Below, piece by piece: positions 34,285-47,280 of a stretch of 64,000 nt of DNA. The notes beneath the pieces were generated by a model. That model was not told the origin of the DNA. It saw only the letters and a program-made list of their open reading frames with translations, and ran no database searches. The stretch's first letter is position 1. The number at the start of each line of letters is the position of its first letter. A program made the translations under genes and the position numbers. The stretch is from Cocos nucifera (Eukaryota; Streptophyta; Magnoliopsida; Arecales; Arecaceae). The stretch is from contig QRFJ01000056.1 of NCBI GenBank assembly GCA_006176705.1, positions 3,153,179 to 3,217,178 of the forward strand, read 5' to 3'.

Positions 34285-36103
34285 TTATAATACCACTTAC
34301 TCTGATACCACTTATTAAAGAGATTTCTCATATGGAATACGGATCTCTCAAAGCCAAGATTAGAATGCCGATGATGACATTGATACCGCAACAAAAAAAG
34401 AAGAAGATATACAAGAAAGAAATACACAATCAAATACATGAATCAGTTCAAGGCTCGTCTTCATAGGACATGCAAATTTCACAATAAAAAAAAATTATTA
34501 TAAGAGGAGATCAGACTCTCTCAACCCTTATACTTCAATCCCTCTCTTTCAACAAAAAATACAATCCATAAAAAAGCTCTCTCTCTTATAAGGAGACTCC
34601 TTGTAGCTCTGGTCGCTACCTGACAGTCTACTTGAAACACCGCTACTGCACCTCTACTATCTATCGGCTCCTCTCAGCTATAGCTATGTTCTGCCGACTC
34701 ATTACTAATGGTTTGCTATAAGCTACACCCTCTGCCACAGGCTATTAGGGCCCTTTTAAAGACCTAAAATCCGAATACAACATGATCTAGCACCTCTGAC
34801 AATACCCAAACAAGTCATTAGATTGTTTGATCAAGCCTGCTCATGTTCCAAGCCGTCGAATCATGCTTCTGCATGAAGATCAGAGCAAACAAACCCTGTA
34901 GACCATGTGAAAAGGTGGTGAACCCCTAAGTCCATGCCCCGTGCTTGGACCGTGTGAAAGGCTCCACTTGCATGTGGACTACATGGTCCGGCCACACCAG
35001 CACGGACGTCCTAGGCCATGCCTATGTGCTAGGCCTGCACCTGCATGCTGGGCCATGCCTGCTTGCTAGACTAAGCCCTGATATAGAGCATGCATGCCTA
35101 CAGGCAAGGTTCTCAGTTTTGGTATCGATGGCCATTCTGATCGGCCAGCGGCATGATACGGTATGGTTCTGTATCAAAATGAATCGGCACAAATCAACGG
35201 AGGGAGGATCAAAGAGAGGAAGAAAGGAAGAAAGAAAGAGGGGATCTGTCGAAGAGGCCGCCGACCGGCCACTATGGATTACGCCGCCTGCGGCTCCGCA
35301 GCATGAAATAGGCCCCTATTTCATGGCTTTTTGTAAAGAAGCCCGATAATAGTCAAGCCAGCAAAACTTGTTTTATGGGCTTTTTTAAAAAAGCCCGATA
35401 ATAATGAAGTTGACAATAGATTTGCCGGCTTCATTATTTCTAAAATTTTTAAAAAAGTTTGAAATAGTAAAGCTGGCAAATCGAGTATTGGCTTTACTAT
35501 TTTTAAACTTTATTTTTTTTTAAAAAAATTTCAAATAGTGAAGTCCGCAAATCAAATGTCGGCTTCACTATTCGTCTTCTTCTTTAAAAAATGGCCAATG
35601 CTTATCGCTTCCACAACTCTGCCCACACCACTTCGGCCATTTGGTGGCCATGGCGGCCACCCAGAGACTTCCAGGCCTCTTCATCATCCTATTCTCTCAT
35701 TTTCGATGGTCTTTCTCTTTTCTCTCTCTCATTCTTGCTTGTTCCAACAGTTCCATCGAGCGAACCGAGCTACAGTAATTTTCGCTACCGCCAGCTTTCG
35801 ACGACCGTAGAGGGCCACTATCAGTTTTCGGTGGCCCCTCCCTTTCCTCTCTCTTTCTCTGCTTATGTTTTCTTCTTTTTTTTCTGACACCGATGTGTGC
35901 CATTTTTTTCGCCGCTATCATTTCATTCTCTACCGATCTTGTTTGGCATGCCTTGAATCGTATAGTTTAGAACAGTTTTGAGAATGCTGCCTGCAGATCT
36001 TACATGCCTACGAGCCGTACTCTATTATAAGTTGGATCTTCTATTGACTTTTGTTGTATTATAAATTTGCTCGTGGATTAAATTTGAAGTATTTTTCTCA
36101 ACA
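34285..36103 (-). repeat. 5' LTR of the copia element, interrupted by an insertion
   Basis: Minus-strand LTR starting TGTTGAGAAAAATAC at 36,103. It aligns with the 3' LTR at both ends but is split by about 900 bp of unrelated sequence (35,102-36,002). The inner boundary near the primer-binding site is approximate, because the first 290 bases have no match in the truncated 3' LTR. Confidence 0.6.
35102..36002. mobile_element. Nested non-coding element in the copia LTR
   Basis: The 9-bp string CATGCCTAC flanks the insert at 35,093-35,101 and 36,003-36,011. That length is typical of Mutator-like target duplications (8-10 bp). Ends are loosely inverted (GGCAAGGTTCTCAGTTTTGG against GGCAGCATTCTCAAAACTG). 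The inside has GGTATCGATGGCC and GATACGGTATGG motifs, a GA-rich tract near 35,210-35,245 and a repeated block about a GGCTTTACTATTTTTAAA-like string near 35,410-35,580. No transposase is encoded. Confidence 0.6.
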
Positions 36104-39100
36104 ATCATGTCAAGGGAAGATCTAAATATTATATGCATCTAGCGTAATCGGTCCGCTCCAGATCCCATGGTGGTTGACATGCCACGTTACCCTTGTATTT
36201 TACCATTTTTTTATTGCGTGCGATCCATCGTGCACCTGTGCATGCAATAATTTCTCAGAGGGAAGGGCTGTAGCACTGGTCCCGAGCATTGGAACTGTTG
36301 GCGACTGTCTGGTAATAATTTGAAGCAAACCGATTTAGGGCTACAATTGCATCATCCAGAGGTCCCCGTTGCATCCTGCGACTTCGGATTCAAGATCTGC
36401 TAATTGGCATTTTGTAAACATTATTCTAATTATCATAATAATGGTTATTTGATCTCTCTATTTTTAAATTTTAAAATTAATTATAAAAAAATTTTATTTT
36501 TATTTTAAAATTTAATTTAATATAATTAAATTATTTAATTTTTAAATTTATTTAATTTAGATTTTAGTCATAAATTTTATTTGACTATCGTGATGAAATT
36601 ATCATATGATGCCATCTTCTGCATCATCACTTTTTTATCATGTTATCATATAACTAGGTCAGGTGATATCATATGATAATTTTATCATGCTAGTTAATTA
36701 GAATTTATGATTAAAAACTAAATTAAATATATTTAAAAATTAAATAATCTAATTATATTTAATTAAAATTTTAAAAAATTAAAATTTTTTAAATAATTTA
36801 AAATTTTTATATATAATGACCCTTGAACATCATCAAAACAATATCTTTAAAGTACATAGGGCACCGAGAAAATGGCATCTTAATTTCGATATTATAAACT
36901 TGCGAACAAATACCCCATTTTCTGTGTTATTAGATGTCATCCTCTATTATTACAACTAATTCAGCCATTCCAAAAGCAGCATGACCATCCAGGTGGTAGC
37001 TTGATTGGTCGCCATTAATCCCATCCTCATAATCATGATTTGAGTTTTGAGGGATTCCATTAAATGAAAGATTAATTTTTGAATATTGGGACGCTTGGGA
37101 TATGGAATGGTAGTGAACTCTCTGAATAGTGCTGGATAACGTACTCATGCGGTTCACTTGGATGTTATAGAAAATGGTTGAGCCATTTTGATATCGTTAT
37201 GTATCGAATATTTTCTAATGAAATAGAAATATCTAGATAATGCTCGGATAACGTACTCACACGATCCACTTGGATGTTGTGGTTGAATCATCTTTGATGT
37301 CATTATATATCGAACATTCTCTAATAAAATAGGAGCCCGATCCACTTGGACGTTGTAAAAAATGGGCGAGTCATCCTTGATGTCGCCACATATCGAAGAT
37401 TCTCCAGTCGAATAGGAGCCTTATGATCACGCCTAGAGGATCCAACTCCTCATTTTTTTTAATAAAAAATTAAAATAAAAAGGTTTTATTTTTTTTTTTT
37501 GATCGGAAAAAAAAAAAAGCAGAATGAAAAAGGTTGTACCTGGCAAATAATGATTGTCATGTTCATCGTAACTGGTTATGGAAGCTACTTAATATGATTA
37601 TAATAATAGTATAATCTTAATATGATTATAATAATAGTATAATGTTATTGACGTATAGGCCCTTTAAAAGTAAATAGAATTACCCCGCTTTCAGCCGGGA
37701 TTTTCTGCATCCTAGTTCCATGAAAAAAAAAAAAAAACATGTAGATCAACTCAAGAATTCCATTGTAATCGCATAATTAATTTGAATCTTGCTTTAATTA
37801 AATCAACGGTAGATTTAATATTATTTTCCATAGGATTAGAATTTGATATTGCCAATTTTCAAATAAAATAGATCGGAAGCAGCTTCAAAAAACGAATAAG
37901 TAGAAAGATGTTTTTTTTGTATTTTGTTAAATGAAAAACTTGAAAGAGTTGATGTGCCGAATATAAGATTACCATTTGTTATACAGGTGAAAAGAGTTCA
38001 AAGAACACGCTTCCTCTCGACGTTGAATTGAGCTTAAACTATATTAGTGAAGAATGCATCCCTAACGTAACAGCTGATCGAGCTATGTTGTTTGAGATGG
38101 GCCTATTAAATGAGTTGGACTGGGATTAGATTCCATTAGAATCTAAACTTTTGATGTTTTAAACAAGGGCTAGCAAAAACATGCCTGAAATCTAACCCAA
38201 CCAAGATTTCAGCACTCGATTCAAGAGCTTAGTTTGAGGGTTACGGTTTCATAAGCAGCTTGGATCTCATGGACAAAAACTATTTGAAGTATGGTATAAT
38301 CATGCTTTCTATAATTCCCATATGCTCTTATTACTTTAAAATTCTTAAAAGTAAATATTATGTCCACTGTAAATAATATATCCTTTCTGAGTAAAATAAT
38401 ATAATATGGGATTTACGAACAAAATAAAGAAAGAAAGAAGCCGACGAGTAGCCTTGAACCACCTTCGCCCACGACCGACCTTGTTCTCCTTCCGTACGGG
38501 TGGGGTTGTCCATCCAACAAAGTTCAGCGGTGGCCGATTTCCTTTAGCCCACTGGTTTGCTATCATTGGATTCCAGGCGGATGGTTTCTAGATCAAGATC
38601 ATCTCGCCGGGATTTTTTTTTTTTTTTTTTATTTTTTTTTATTTTTGCTAATCAAGACACTTATTAAAGAGCATTTAATACTTCTTGAAAAATATTAAAA
38701 ATAAAAAAAATATTATAAAAAATATAATAAATATAATTATTTTTTATAAAAAATAATTTTTATTTTTAACATTACATGAATCAAAATATTTTGTTATTTT
38801 TTTTTATGAGCATTAAATGCTTCTTAATAAATGCCCTAAGGGCAAACATTAGAAAAATTCTTTTTTTTTCCTATATAATTTGTTATTTCCACGGCTTATG
38901 AAAATGAAAGCCTATTTATTTCTTAATTGTTTCCTACGCTGTCTCCACAGGTAGCCGTTACTCACGGCTTTCACTTCTGCAGCCTGATAGAACCCATATC
39001 ACAACTCCAAGTAAAAGACATTGCATTTTAGAAAGGTGTTTCAAGCATTCTGGCATGCCAACCATCTATTATTCTGAAAGATGATGTGAAATATTTGCCA

Positions 39101-39700
39101 ACCCGATCTTTCAACAAAGCCAGAGAAATAATTCTTCTCGAAATCTCAAAGCATATTCACGTGTAGAAAAATCCACCCCAGTATTCCAACAAAACTAGAA
39201 AAGTAATTTATGACATCCTCAAAGTCTTTTTTTAAAAAAAAAAAAAAAAAAAAAATTGTGTTCATTCAAAACACCACCCAAGGATGCAGGTTTCAGCATA
39301 TTGGCTACGTTGCATCTAGAGGATGAAGAACGGAAGAAAAACGTTCTTGTTATCCAATAGCTTTGAGGCACACTAGAGGGGAGTCACTAATAAGAACAGC
39401 TAAGAAGCTAGAGGATGAAACACATGTAGTCTAAGAAATCTAGTGATGACAACCGTCCAAGAAGCTTCAATCAATAAAAGAACATTGTCCAAGAAGCACA
39501 ATAGTTCTTTCCACTTCCAATTAGATCACTAGGGGCTTTTGCTAATTAAACTTGGCAGCATGAGGACATAGCTCGATCAACAATCATGTACTAGAAAACA
39601 ACTACCGTGCAATTGATATTTTTACTTATGCTAAAAATTAGCAATTACATGTCAGGCATCCCTTTCTTCACATTATCAAAAACAACAACGTTACGTCTAT
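36104..39700. other. Intergenic, AT-rich, no gene recognised
   Basis: The AT-rich block 36,430-36,800 contains inverted segments such as ATCATATGAT-type strings and forms a loose palindrome. Region 38,400-38,590 is more GC-rich, but its frames on both strands are not recognised. Poly(A)/poly(T) tracts occur at 37,490, 38,612 and 39,232. Confidence 0.4.
37150..37425. repeat. Degenerate tandem repeat, three units
   Basis: Units starting near 37,150, 37,262 and 37,338 share CGATCCACTTGGATGTTGT, then an ATCTTTGATGTC-type block, ATATATCGAACATTCTC and AATAGGAGC. Spacing is irregular (about 112 and 76 bp) because of indels. Confidence 0.6.
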
Positions 39701-39760
39701 CAATCTTAACCAAAGAAATAAACCTGTGATTCCAAGAGCAATGTGATAAAGTTATTGGCT

Positions 39761-42700
39761 TCATCCATCATACAGCTGTGATTGATTTTTACCAAGAAGC
39801 TTTCGAAGTTTCCCATTTGCAAGCGCCTTCATTGTATCTGAATGATTTGAAGAGAGGTGAAGGTCAGACTACAAAAAAAATAAAGAGCAAATTCAGAAAA
39901 GAAAACATGGAGGTTTAAGTCATGGGTACAGACCATCCGAGCCACCAATGTGCTGACCATTCACAAAAACTTGCGGTACAGTGTGGCGACCAACCAGATC
40001 TAGAAGAACATTTTGAATTTCCGGCCCATCATCTGAACAAGAAAAAAAATTACATCAATATTAGGCTATAAATAGTTAAAATTTACCAACATCCCATAAG
40101 CATATATAACATCATGATCTTTAAAAAAAAAAAAAGAGCCTAGGATATGCTCATTTCCTCTGACTAAAAAAAATGCACAATCTGAGATATGGCCATTAGA
40201 AATTTAGTGATGGATACATAAATGCTATGTCATTAAGAAAAACAGAGACAATAATTTCTATGGTTCGGAAAGCATGAATCTCTATAACATCATGATCTTT
40301 TTTTTAATAAAAAAAACTAGGATAAGTTCTTTTCCCTTTTGAGTTCAGAAAATGGGCAACGTGAGATACGGTCATTAGAAATTTAGTGTTTGATACAGAA
40401 ATGCTGGGTTATCAGAAAAACGGATACAATAATTTTCACAGCTCTCAGAAAGCATGAATCTAGAGATGGCCAGAACCATTAATTTAACTAGAGATAGCTG
40501 ATATTTGTGTGTCCACATGTGTGTGTTTGAAGCAATGAAAAGGTGGAATGGGATAATGTCTTTCAGAATCAGTCTAGTCCTGATGATTAATATTTCTATA
40601 TACAGATTCTTGGCAGAAATCTAGCTATCAATGAAATTCAACAACGCTGGTGAAGGGACCACATAGGTCATAAGCTATAACACACACTAATTCTTCAACT
40701 CTTCACAAAAAGAAAAAAACACAGTATTAAAACACAATATCATGAATTTCTCCTATAGACCAGTTTTTCACTTGTTGCAAGCAATAAAGGGGAGAAAAGC
40801 AGACAAATTACCTCGAAGGTCAAGCTCCACGACAAAAGGCTTCTCACGTAGTTTGTTAAACACACGTTTAGCACGTAGCGAATACCTAGAAAGAAAAAGT
40901 TACATAATGCAAACAAGCATGCAGAACCCAAATTACAATTACATAATCAACAAGATATATGGGACAAGCAGACACTATCAATCGAGAAGTAGTTTCTATT
41001 TAAAATATTAACTGGAATGGGCATGAACAATTGTTTTCCCATGGAAAATATACAAAATCAAAGAAAAATCCTCCCAGATGTTAGATTAACACTTTATTGC
41101 AGCACAACACTCCAGCAATTTGAATGGGCTGGGATCTCAACACCAGTACAACCTCCCCACCTCAAAAAATAGGGGGGAAAAAGAAAAAGGAACCATCCAA
41201 GGGCAAAAAACAAAGCCAAAAAAAAAAAAAAACTGCCATTTCAACACCAGATAATCCATGCCATATATTACATAAGACAGTGAAGAATTCTCTAGATTGA
41301 CCTACTACCACTGATGAAATATAAAGCAAGCATAAGCTAAGCATATGTAAGCATCCAATCTGAAAAACTTCCACATTTCAATTCAACATTATTACATTGT
41401 CAGCAATAAACTAACTGTTGCTATCAACATTGTTTTGTTTGTATGAATGTATGTATGAATGTTATATGATAAAGTTATCTATATTTACACATAATTATTG
41501 TAATATGCTGATGCATCTGTATCCTATGTTTTTCAACATTTGCTGTATTGGCTTACCCATCTCATTTCATGTCCTATCTCATATCTGTTTCATATCTTGT
41601 AGCAATCATCACATGCTTGGTCTTCACTTGCATTTTGAACTATATCAGCCAACCATGACATTATGGGCATTATGAATTTTATTTTTTTAATTGTTCCATA
41701 CTTAAAAGAATATAGTCAATGCCACTCATAAACCTGAAACGGTGGAAGGCTGATGTTAGGTTGACAACTAATCATGGAAAGCATGTCACACTATTAGATA
41801 AATCCAAGTTTGAAGGGATGCTTGGCAAATGAAGATTCATAAAGTCATCCCAGTTAGTTGGGACAAGCATTTTAATGTTTATGGTGATGGTATGTTAAAA
41901 CAAATCAGATCTATCCAAGTACATGCCCATGCAAAACCCTGAAATCAATTTTTTGACCCTAACACAAATTTGTCACTCTAAGCAAACTTTTAACCTCAAA
42001 CGGAACTCTAACTTTAGGATCAATTCATTTTAGTACTAGGAAAAAAACTTTGCTTTGAGAACTGGATCTGTTAATAAGGAACCATGATGAGACTCACTTG
42101 TTATTAGGAAATTGTTGATGGTTAGCACATTTTATCACAAATGAAATGAGCAACTTGGAGATTGATAACTTTAGCATATTAAGGAATGAAATCTAATCAT
42201 CTAAGTAATTAGATCAAAATCTCCATAGCCCTCAGCACACCCCAAATCCCCACACAGAATTAGCAAATCAAAGGCAAGAAGGGGGGAATAGCTTAACAAG
42301 AATAAAGAGACATAAATTAGCACTAAGGTGTCCTATGGCTGTCAATTACACCCTTCAATCAACGTACTTCACTGGTATGGATGTTGCTTAGGATGGCAAG
42401 AAGCAAGTTATATTATACAAAAGATGCAAAAAAGTTGTAAATTAGATGTCTTTAGCACATGATGCTGCATTGGACATGGTTAACTGGGCCACTATAATAA
42501 ATCTATTGAAAAACCCACACAAAGCATTATCTCCCACAAGAATGGTCCTTCAAAACATAAATATTCTCCCGATCTATGACCCTAAGGTCATGTTTCACCC
42601 TATTAAGCTTAGAAATTTTGCAACACCTCCAACACGAAGATGATAATGTTTCAACACAATCCAGAACGCTTATCCACCCCTTTTAATGGTCCAATTTTTG

Positions 42701-43846
42701 GACCAGCACTCCAAAATGAAAACATATGTGAAAGAAGTACAGAACTGTTTCAACTGTGTTTTCTCTCTTTTGAGTAGAAAAGATCCAATTTTTTTATGGT
42801 CCAGTTGCTTGTATAGTTTTGCGACTCTCACCTCCTGTACAGAGGGAGCGGGTGCTGGAGGGGAAAGGAATCCATTTATTTGATTTGACTGAAAAAAGAA
42901 ATATAATTATTTGAGATAATTCCAAGATGGGATATATGCCCATGGTAAACCCAATCAAGAGGATGAATCTTTCTTTCAAAATCTCTCCTAGATATGACAA
43001 AGTGGAACCATAAATAAGAAAAAAAAAAAACTATGGTAACGAGATTAGATAATTAAAATTAGATAATTAAAAATATGTATGCCCATTGTAAATCCAATTA
43101 AATCCAATTAAATACAAGGAATTTTTCCTTCATAATTTCCTCTAGATATAACTGAATGGATCCATAAATAAGCAATCCAAAAAAAAAAAAATCTACGATA
43201 ACAAGATTATATAATTAAAAAATCTATGTTATTATCAATATCTTCATATCCTGACAGACAAGTTAACAATCGAACATGAATTAGGTATACAAGATTGTTA
43301 ACGCAACCAAGAACTCCTTTAGTTCTCCTTTAGTTCATCATAATAAGAGCCAGCTACAAGGGGAAAGTTCAAAGTGAAAGACCAACACATGATTTCCTCT
43401 GAAACTACTTTCAATTAATTTTTTTTTCCAAGGATAATGAAATCTCCCTGCGTTGACTCCAGCACATCATACCAAACATCAAATTCTAATGCACTTCCAA
43501 TCCCGGACTTAAATCAGAAGAGAAATGGAGGGAAAAAAAAAGCAGGTGAAGATAATAGGAGTTACGGGCAGTAGGATTTGGAGAAGATGGCGATCCGATT
43601 GGAGTAGACGACGTTCTGTACGAAGGCGGAGACGGACTTGGAGTCGAGCGCATTAGAGGCTTCCGGAGCATATCCCAGCAGCAGCAGCGCGACGATAACT
43701 GGTGCAACGCCTAGCATCGCCCGTTGGCCGCCGGTCCTCGGCGTGGGAGACGCTTTTAAAGCACCATTGGGGAGCAGCATCGCCCCCCGTCGAGTCCGTC
43801 CAGTCTCCAACACAAGCGCCCCCGCGGAGCCTTCTGGGTTCGTCAT
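39761..43846 (-). CDS. Glutaredoxin with CPYS active site, four exons
   Basis: Exons (minus) are 43,846-43,566, 40,885-40,812, 40,032-39,934 and 39,837-39,761, all GT-AG and in frame, giving 176 residues. The active site is C93-P-Y-S, so the resolving cysteine of the common CPYC is a serine. Glutathione-site motifs follow: HTVPQVFVNGQHIGGSDD. The exon layout and the start of the domain (SVSAFVQNVVYSNRIAIFSK) fit the GrxC3/C4-like class, and rice GRXS6 also has CPYS as I recall. A hydrophobic stretch LGVAPVIVALLLLGYAPEAS suggests a signal peptide or anchor for the secretory system. Starts are possible at 43,846, 43,717 (which would put the signal at the very N-terminus) or, in the same open frame, 44,020. 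Intron 1 is 2,680 bp. A monothiol site favours deglutathionylation over dithiol chemistry. Confidence 0.9.
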
Positions 43847-44589
43847 TTTGGTAGGAAGCGTTCTTGGTTCTTGATTTCCTTCGGGTGGGGCATGGTCATC
43901 AAAGCGACCAAGCCCATCCCCCGAACGCGAGACTTCGGGTTTGCTCGTTATTTTGCACGTGCGATACGCGTGCCTTTTCATAAAACAAATTTTAAAATTA
44001 ACCTTTTGCGTCAGCGTCATAGCGTTGATGACGCAACCACGAACAATTTGATCAATTATTTAAAATTATATTAAATACCGAGAGGGAAGATAGAAAGAGA
44101 AGGCGTTAATACGGTGGAGCTTCGTAAACCGAGGAAAGAAGATGAAAATTTATAATATACACCATAATACCAGTTCTCAGTTCCATCCATCGATGTCAGC
44201 TATCTGGCCATATTTTAGTATTTACAATCTTGGCCTTCCATCATCATGATCATCTTTGATGAATTGCAAGAGCTACATAAAGGTTCATATGGGAGACGCT
44301 CATAAAGAATCATGAGAGAAAAGAAGGAAAAAAGAGAGATCATCAAAAAAAATTTTACTCTTCATCAATTTTGAAAGATTAAGACTTAATAGGTCTAAAT
44401 TTCTTTGTTCGACAGAAAAGATTCTATCCTTAAATTTTTTCTATTTTTATATATTTTTGTTGATTTTTTCAATGTTTTCCCTCATTTTCTCTTTTTTTTT
44501 TTTTGCATCCTCAGGAGTCCGGGAGGCTTGGAGCGGTCAAATAGAAAAGCTTAGATGATGGCTAGGATTTTATATTGAGATTTGAGAAG

Positions 44590-45002
44590 ACATACCCCCA
44601 AGACCATCAAGTATCTGAACTCCGCTTACTTCTCCATCCCCCGCGGTAGCTGCACTACCAAGCTCCATGCCGGCAAGGAGAGCACCCTCGGGTAAGATAT
44701 CTGCACCATCCCTAGCTATACCTGTGCCCTCGCTTTCTCCATGGATGATGCCTCCAACTCCTCCCAGGGCATCATGTTCATCGAGGCCTTCATCGATGAG
44801 CACATCATCGAGGTCCTCTATGAGTCTAAGGGCACCGACGGGGCCAAGCACGCTGTGCTCCGATTCTGGACAAGTAAGATCCATACCTGCATTTTAGGTC
44901 CAACAAAAAGCCATATGGAACTTTTTATTTTATATCATGAATCTCTCGATAATCGAAGACATGTGGCAGATGGAGGGATGATACATGACGGATGCCGATA
45001 AA
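44590..45002 (+). pseudogene. Unrecognised coding relic
   Basis: One plus frame reads KTIKYLNSAYFSIPRGSCT, a stop at about 44,693, then YTCALAFSMDDASNSSQGIM and FIEAFIDEHIIEVLYESKG up to RFWTSK near 44,880. Codons are GC-rich at third positions, unlike the AT-rich flanks, which suggests real coding ancestry. The minus strand is also open over 104 codons here, so the frame choice is not fully secure. I do not recognise the family. No splice partners or repeats were found on either side. Confidence 0.35.
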
Positions 45003-46427
45003 AATTTTTATTTTAATATATATAAATAGATTTTATCTAAATAATTTAAATATAATATAAAATAGCAATGCAAGTAGTTGATATTACGTAATCCATCCAT
45101 GTAACAAAATTTCTGGAGGAGAAAATAAAATTATTTAATATATTATTTTTATTTATCTAATTTTTTATTAAAATAAATATTAATATTTTAAAAATATAGT
45201 ATAATAAATAATTAATATATTTTTATAAAATTAATAATTTATAGAACTAATAAATATATTTTATGGAATATATTAATATTTTATTATAATATATTTTATG
45301 TTGGAGGGTTATTCGTTATCTGGATCGAAGATAGGATTAGTGGGAAGATGTGCAAAACTATGGCAGTAGCAAATGTAGAATCGGCATAATATCGATGCTG
45401 GAGATAAATTTCTTCCAAACTAATAAGATACCGGTGCATGACCTTATCCTTCCGACATTGATCAATCCCTCCCCTGAAATTTGACTCAATCATCACCGGC
45501 CAGATCTAAACTTCGACGACAAGCATGCTTCAAATATCCTAACTTTCACTTAAGTCGATGCCATAAGCATCACTCCTAATTTTGACATTTGTATCGATCA
45601 GCTTACTCCTGAGTAACTTTAGCCAAAGCTAGCTAAACCTATCCATATATTCAATTCAAATTTAAAAGTATCTGCAACACTCCAAGTGGCTTTGAAATAG
45701 ATAAGGCAAGTCTAATCACCTAATCTCATGAATTTTGGTGAAAGATCATGTCATGACCGCATCCTAATCGATCAGAAAGTTTTTCTTAAATGGTTTGTCT
45801 ATTCTCATTTATAAAATGCCAGAGGAGATCCCTGAAAATATGCACGAATATTCTCTCTCCACTTTTTCTTGTCTATTGTTTGAAATCTGACTTGAGCATT
45901 GGAGGGCCGGAGCCAACTCTAATAAGGATTTTTCTATAGATCATTCTTCAAAGGACACACCTTTGCTTCAACCAGGTATCAATGTCAACATTTTTATAAT
46001 TAATAAATATATTTTTATATAATATATCAAAAATAATTTTGATATTACATGGTCATCCACTTAGATTTCTATAGAGTATGAAAAATCAAATAAATTGTTA
46101 ACATATATTCGAAGATTTTTAATTATTAGATCATAGCCTACCAAATACAGTGGTATTAGAATAAGAGGATCAGTGTCTCAGGATTCAGATCATTCTATTT
46201 GAGCCATTAAATGCCATGTTAGCGGTGAAAGTTCTTCACTACGTGGATTAATTATGCAAGAAATAGAGATGATTAGATGGTTGTGATTCTTGGCTTCCGG
46301 TCGGTATTCTGTTAAGGATTTTTTATAAAATGATGGGCCAATTTTGCACATATACTACGTGCTTTTTTTTTTTCCCATGGTAATATGGAAGCATGGTAGG
46401 AAAAAAAAAAAAAAAAAAAATCCTTGA
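45003..46427. other. Intergenic, no gene seen
   Basis: AT-rich, with only short frames. No conserved protein or RNA recognised. Confidence 0.45.
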
Positions 46428-46587
46428 GATATCTCGTCATTCTCTAATCTCCGTACCCTTGAGGAAAAAAAAAAAAAAAAAGAAAAGAAGGGGAATAGCA
46501 ACATCTTTTGCTGTTAATTTGGAGTCATATCGTGTTTTTTTTTTTTTTTCTCTCAAGGGTACGGAGATTAGAGAATGACGAGATATC
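46428..46587. repeat. Perfect 36-bp inverted repeat with poly(A)/poly(T) inner flanks
   Basis: The left arm 46,428-46,463 (GATATCTCGTCATTCTCTAA...) is the exact reverse complement of 46,552-46,587. Just inside, the left arm runs into about 17 A residues and the right arm into about 15 T residues, so pairing can extend to about 52 bp with a loop near 65 bases. The arms may come from two oppositely oriented poly(A)-tailed copies of one sequence. Confidence 0.85.
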
Positions 46588-47280
46588 ATCAGTCATCATA
46601 CATGTCCACTTCTCAATGACATATGTCCACCTGTATTGTCCAAATCTAGGACACAGCACATTACCAAGTGAGTTACGGTTGGGTGATGTTAAAGAACAAT
46701 GCACCTACCAATTAATTTTTTAAGCATTTGACATGATAATTATCTAAAAAAGTCAATGTACAATATCTCTTCCACCATGTCCCCAGACCTCCCAAAAAAC
46801 TGAACATGGTAGTGACCCAATATCCATTCTACCATGGGCCCATTGACTGAATGCTTCTGGGCTATGTTTGCTCAAAAAAGTTCTGGGCTGGGTCCTTTCT
46901 ATGTTAGCCACTGAAAAACCTGGCCTCTCTATATTAGACGTGGCACAGGTTGTTATACGTAATACTTTTGTTTCCGATTTCACCACCGCAGCAGTACTCA
47001 TATACACCGCTATCCACCAAATGAAGCAGACTAATCTCCAAACTCCTTGTTCTTGGTGAAATGGTGGCATTCAAAACTTCGTTCGGTAAAGCATGTTTTG
47101 AAAACTTTTGAATTGCAAGATAAGGTAGTATGGTGGCAGCGCAACAATGGCAACATCTCTGTTAAGAATTGCATTCTTGTAGGAAACGCAAGAAAAAGGA
47201 ATTAGTCAGCACTTTTTTTTCTTATACCTGTTAGCATAGAAGCCATAGGTCATCCTTTTATTATTATTATTATTATTTCT

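Larger units (their letters stand above)
31873..36103 (-). mobile_element. Ty1/copia retrotransposon, internally deleted
   Basis: Two related terminal regions (31,873-32,683 and about 34,285-36,103) flank a short interior of about 1.6 kb on the minus strand. Both outer LTR starts read TGTTGA on the minus strand. A primer-binding site TGGTATCAGAGC, complementary to initiator methionine tRNA, lies at 34,280-34,269. The interior holds Gag and protease only; integrase, reverse transcriptase and RNase H are missing. Stops break the frame. It is therefore a decayed, deleted copy that would have needed a helper element. Confidence 0.8.
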
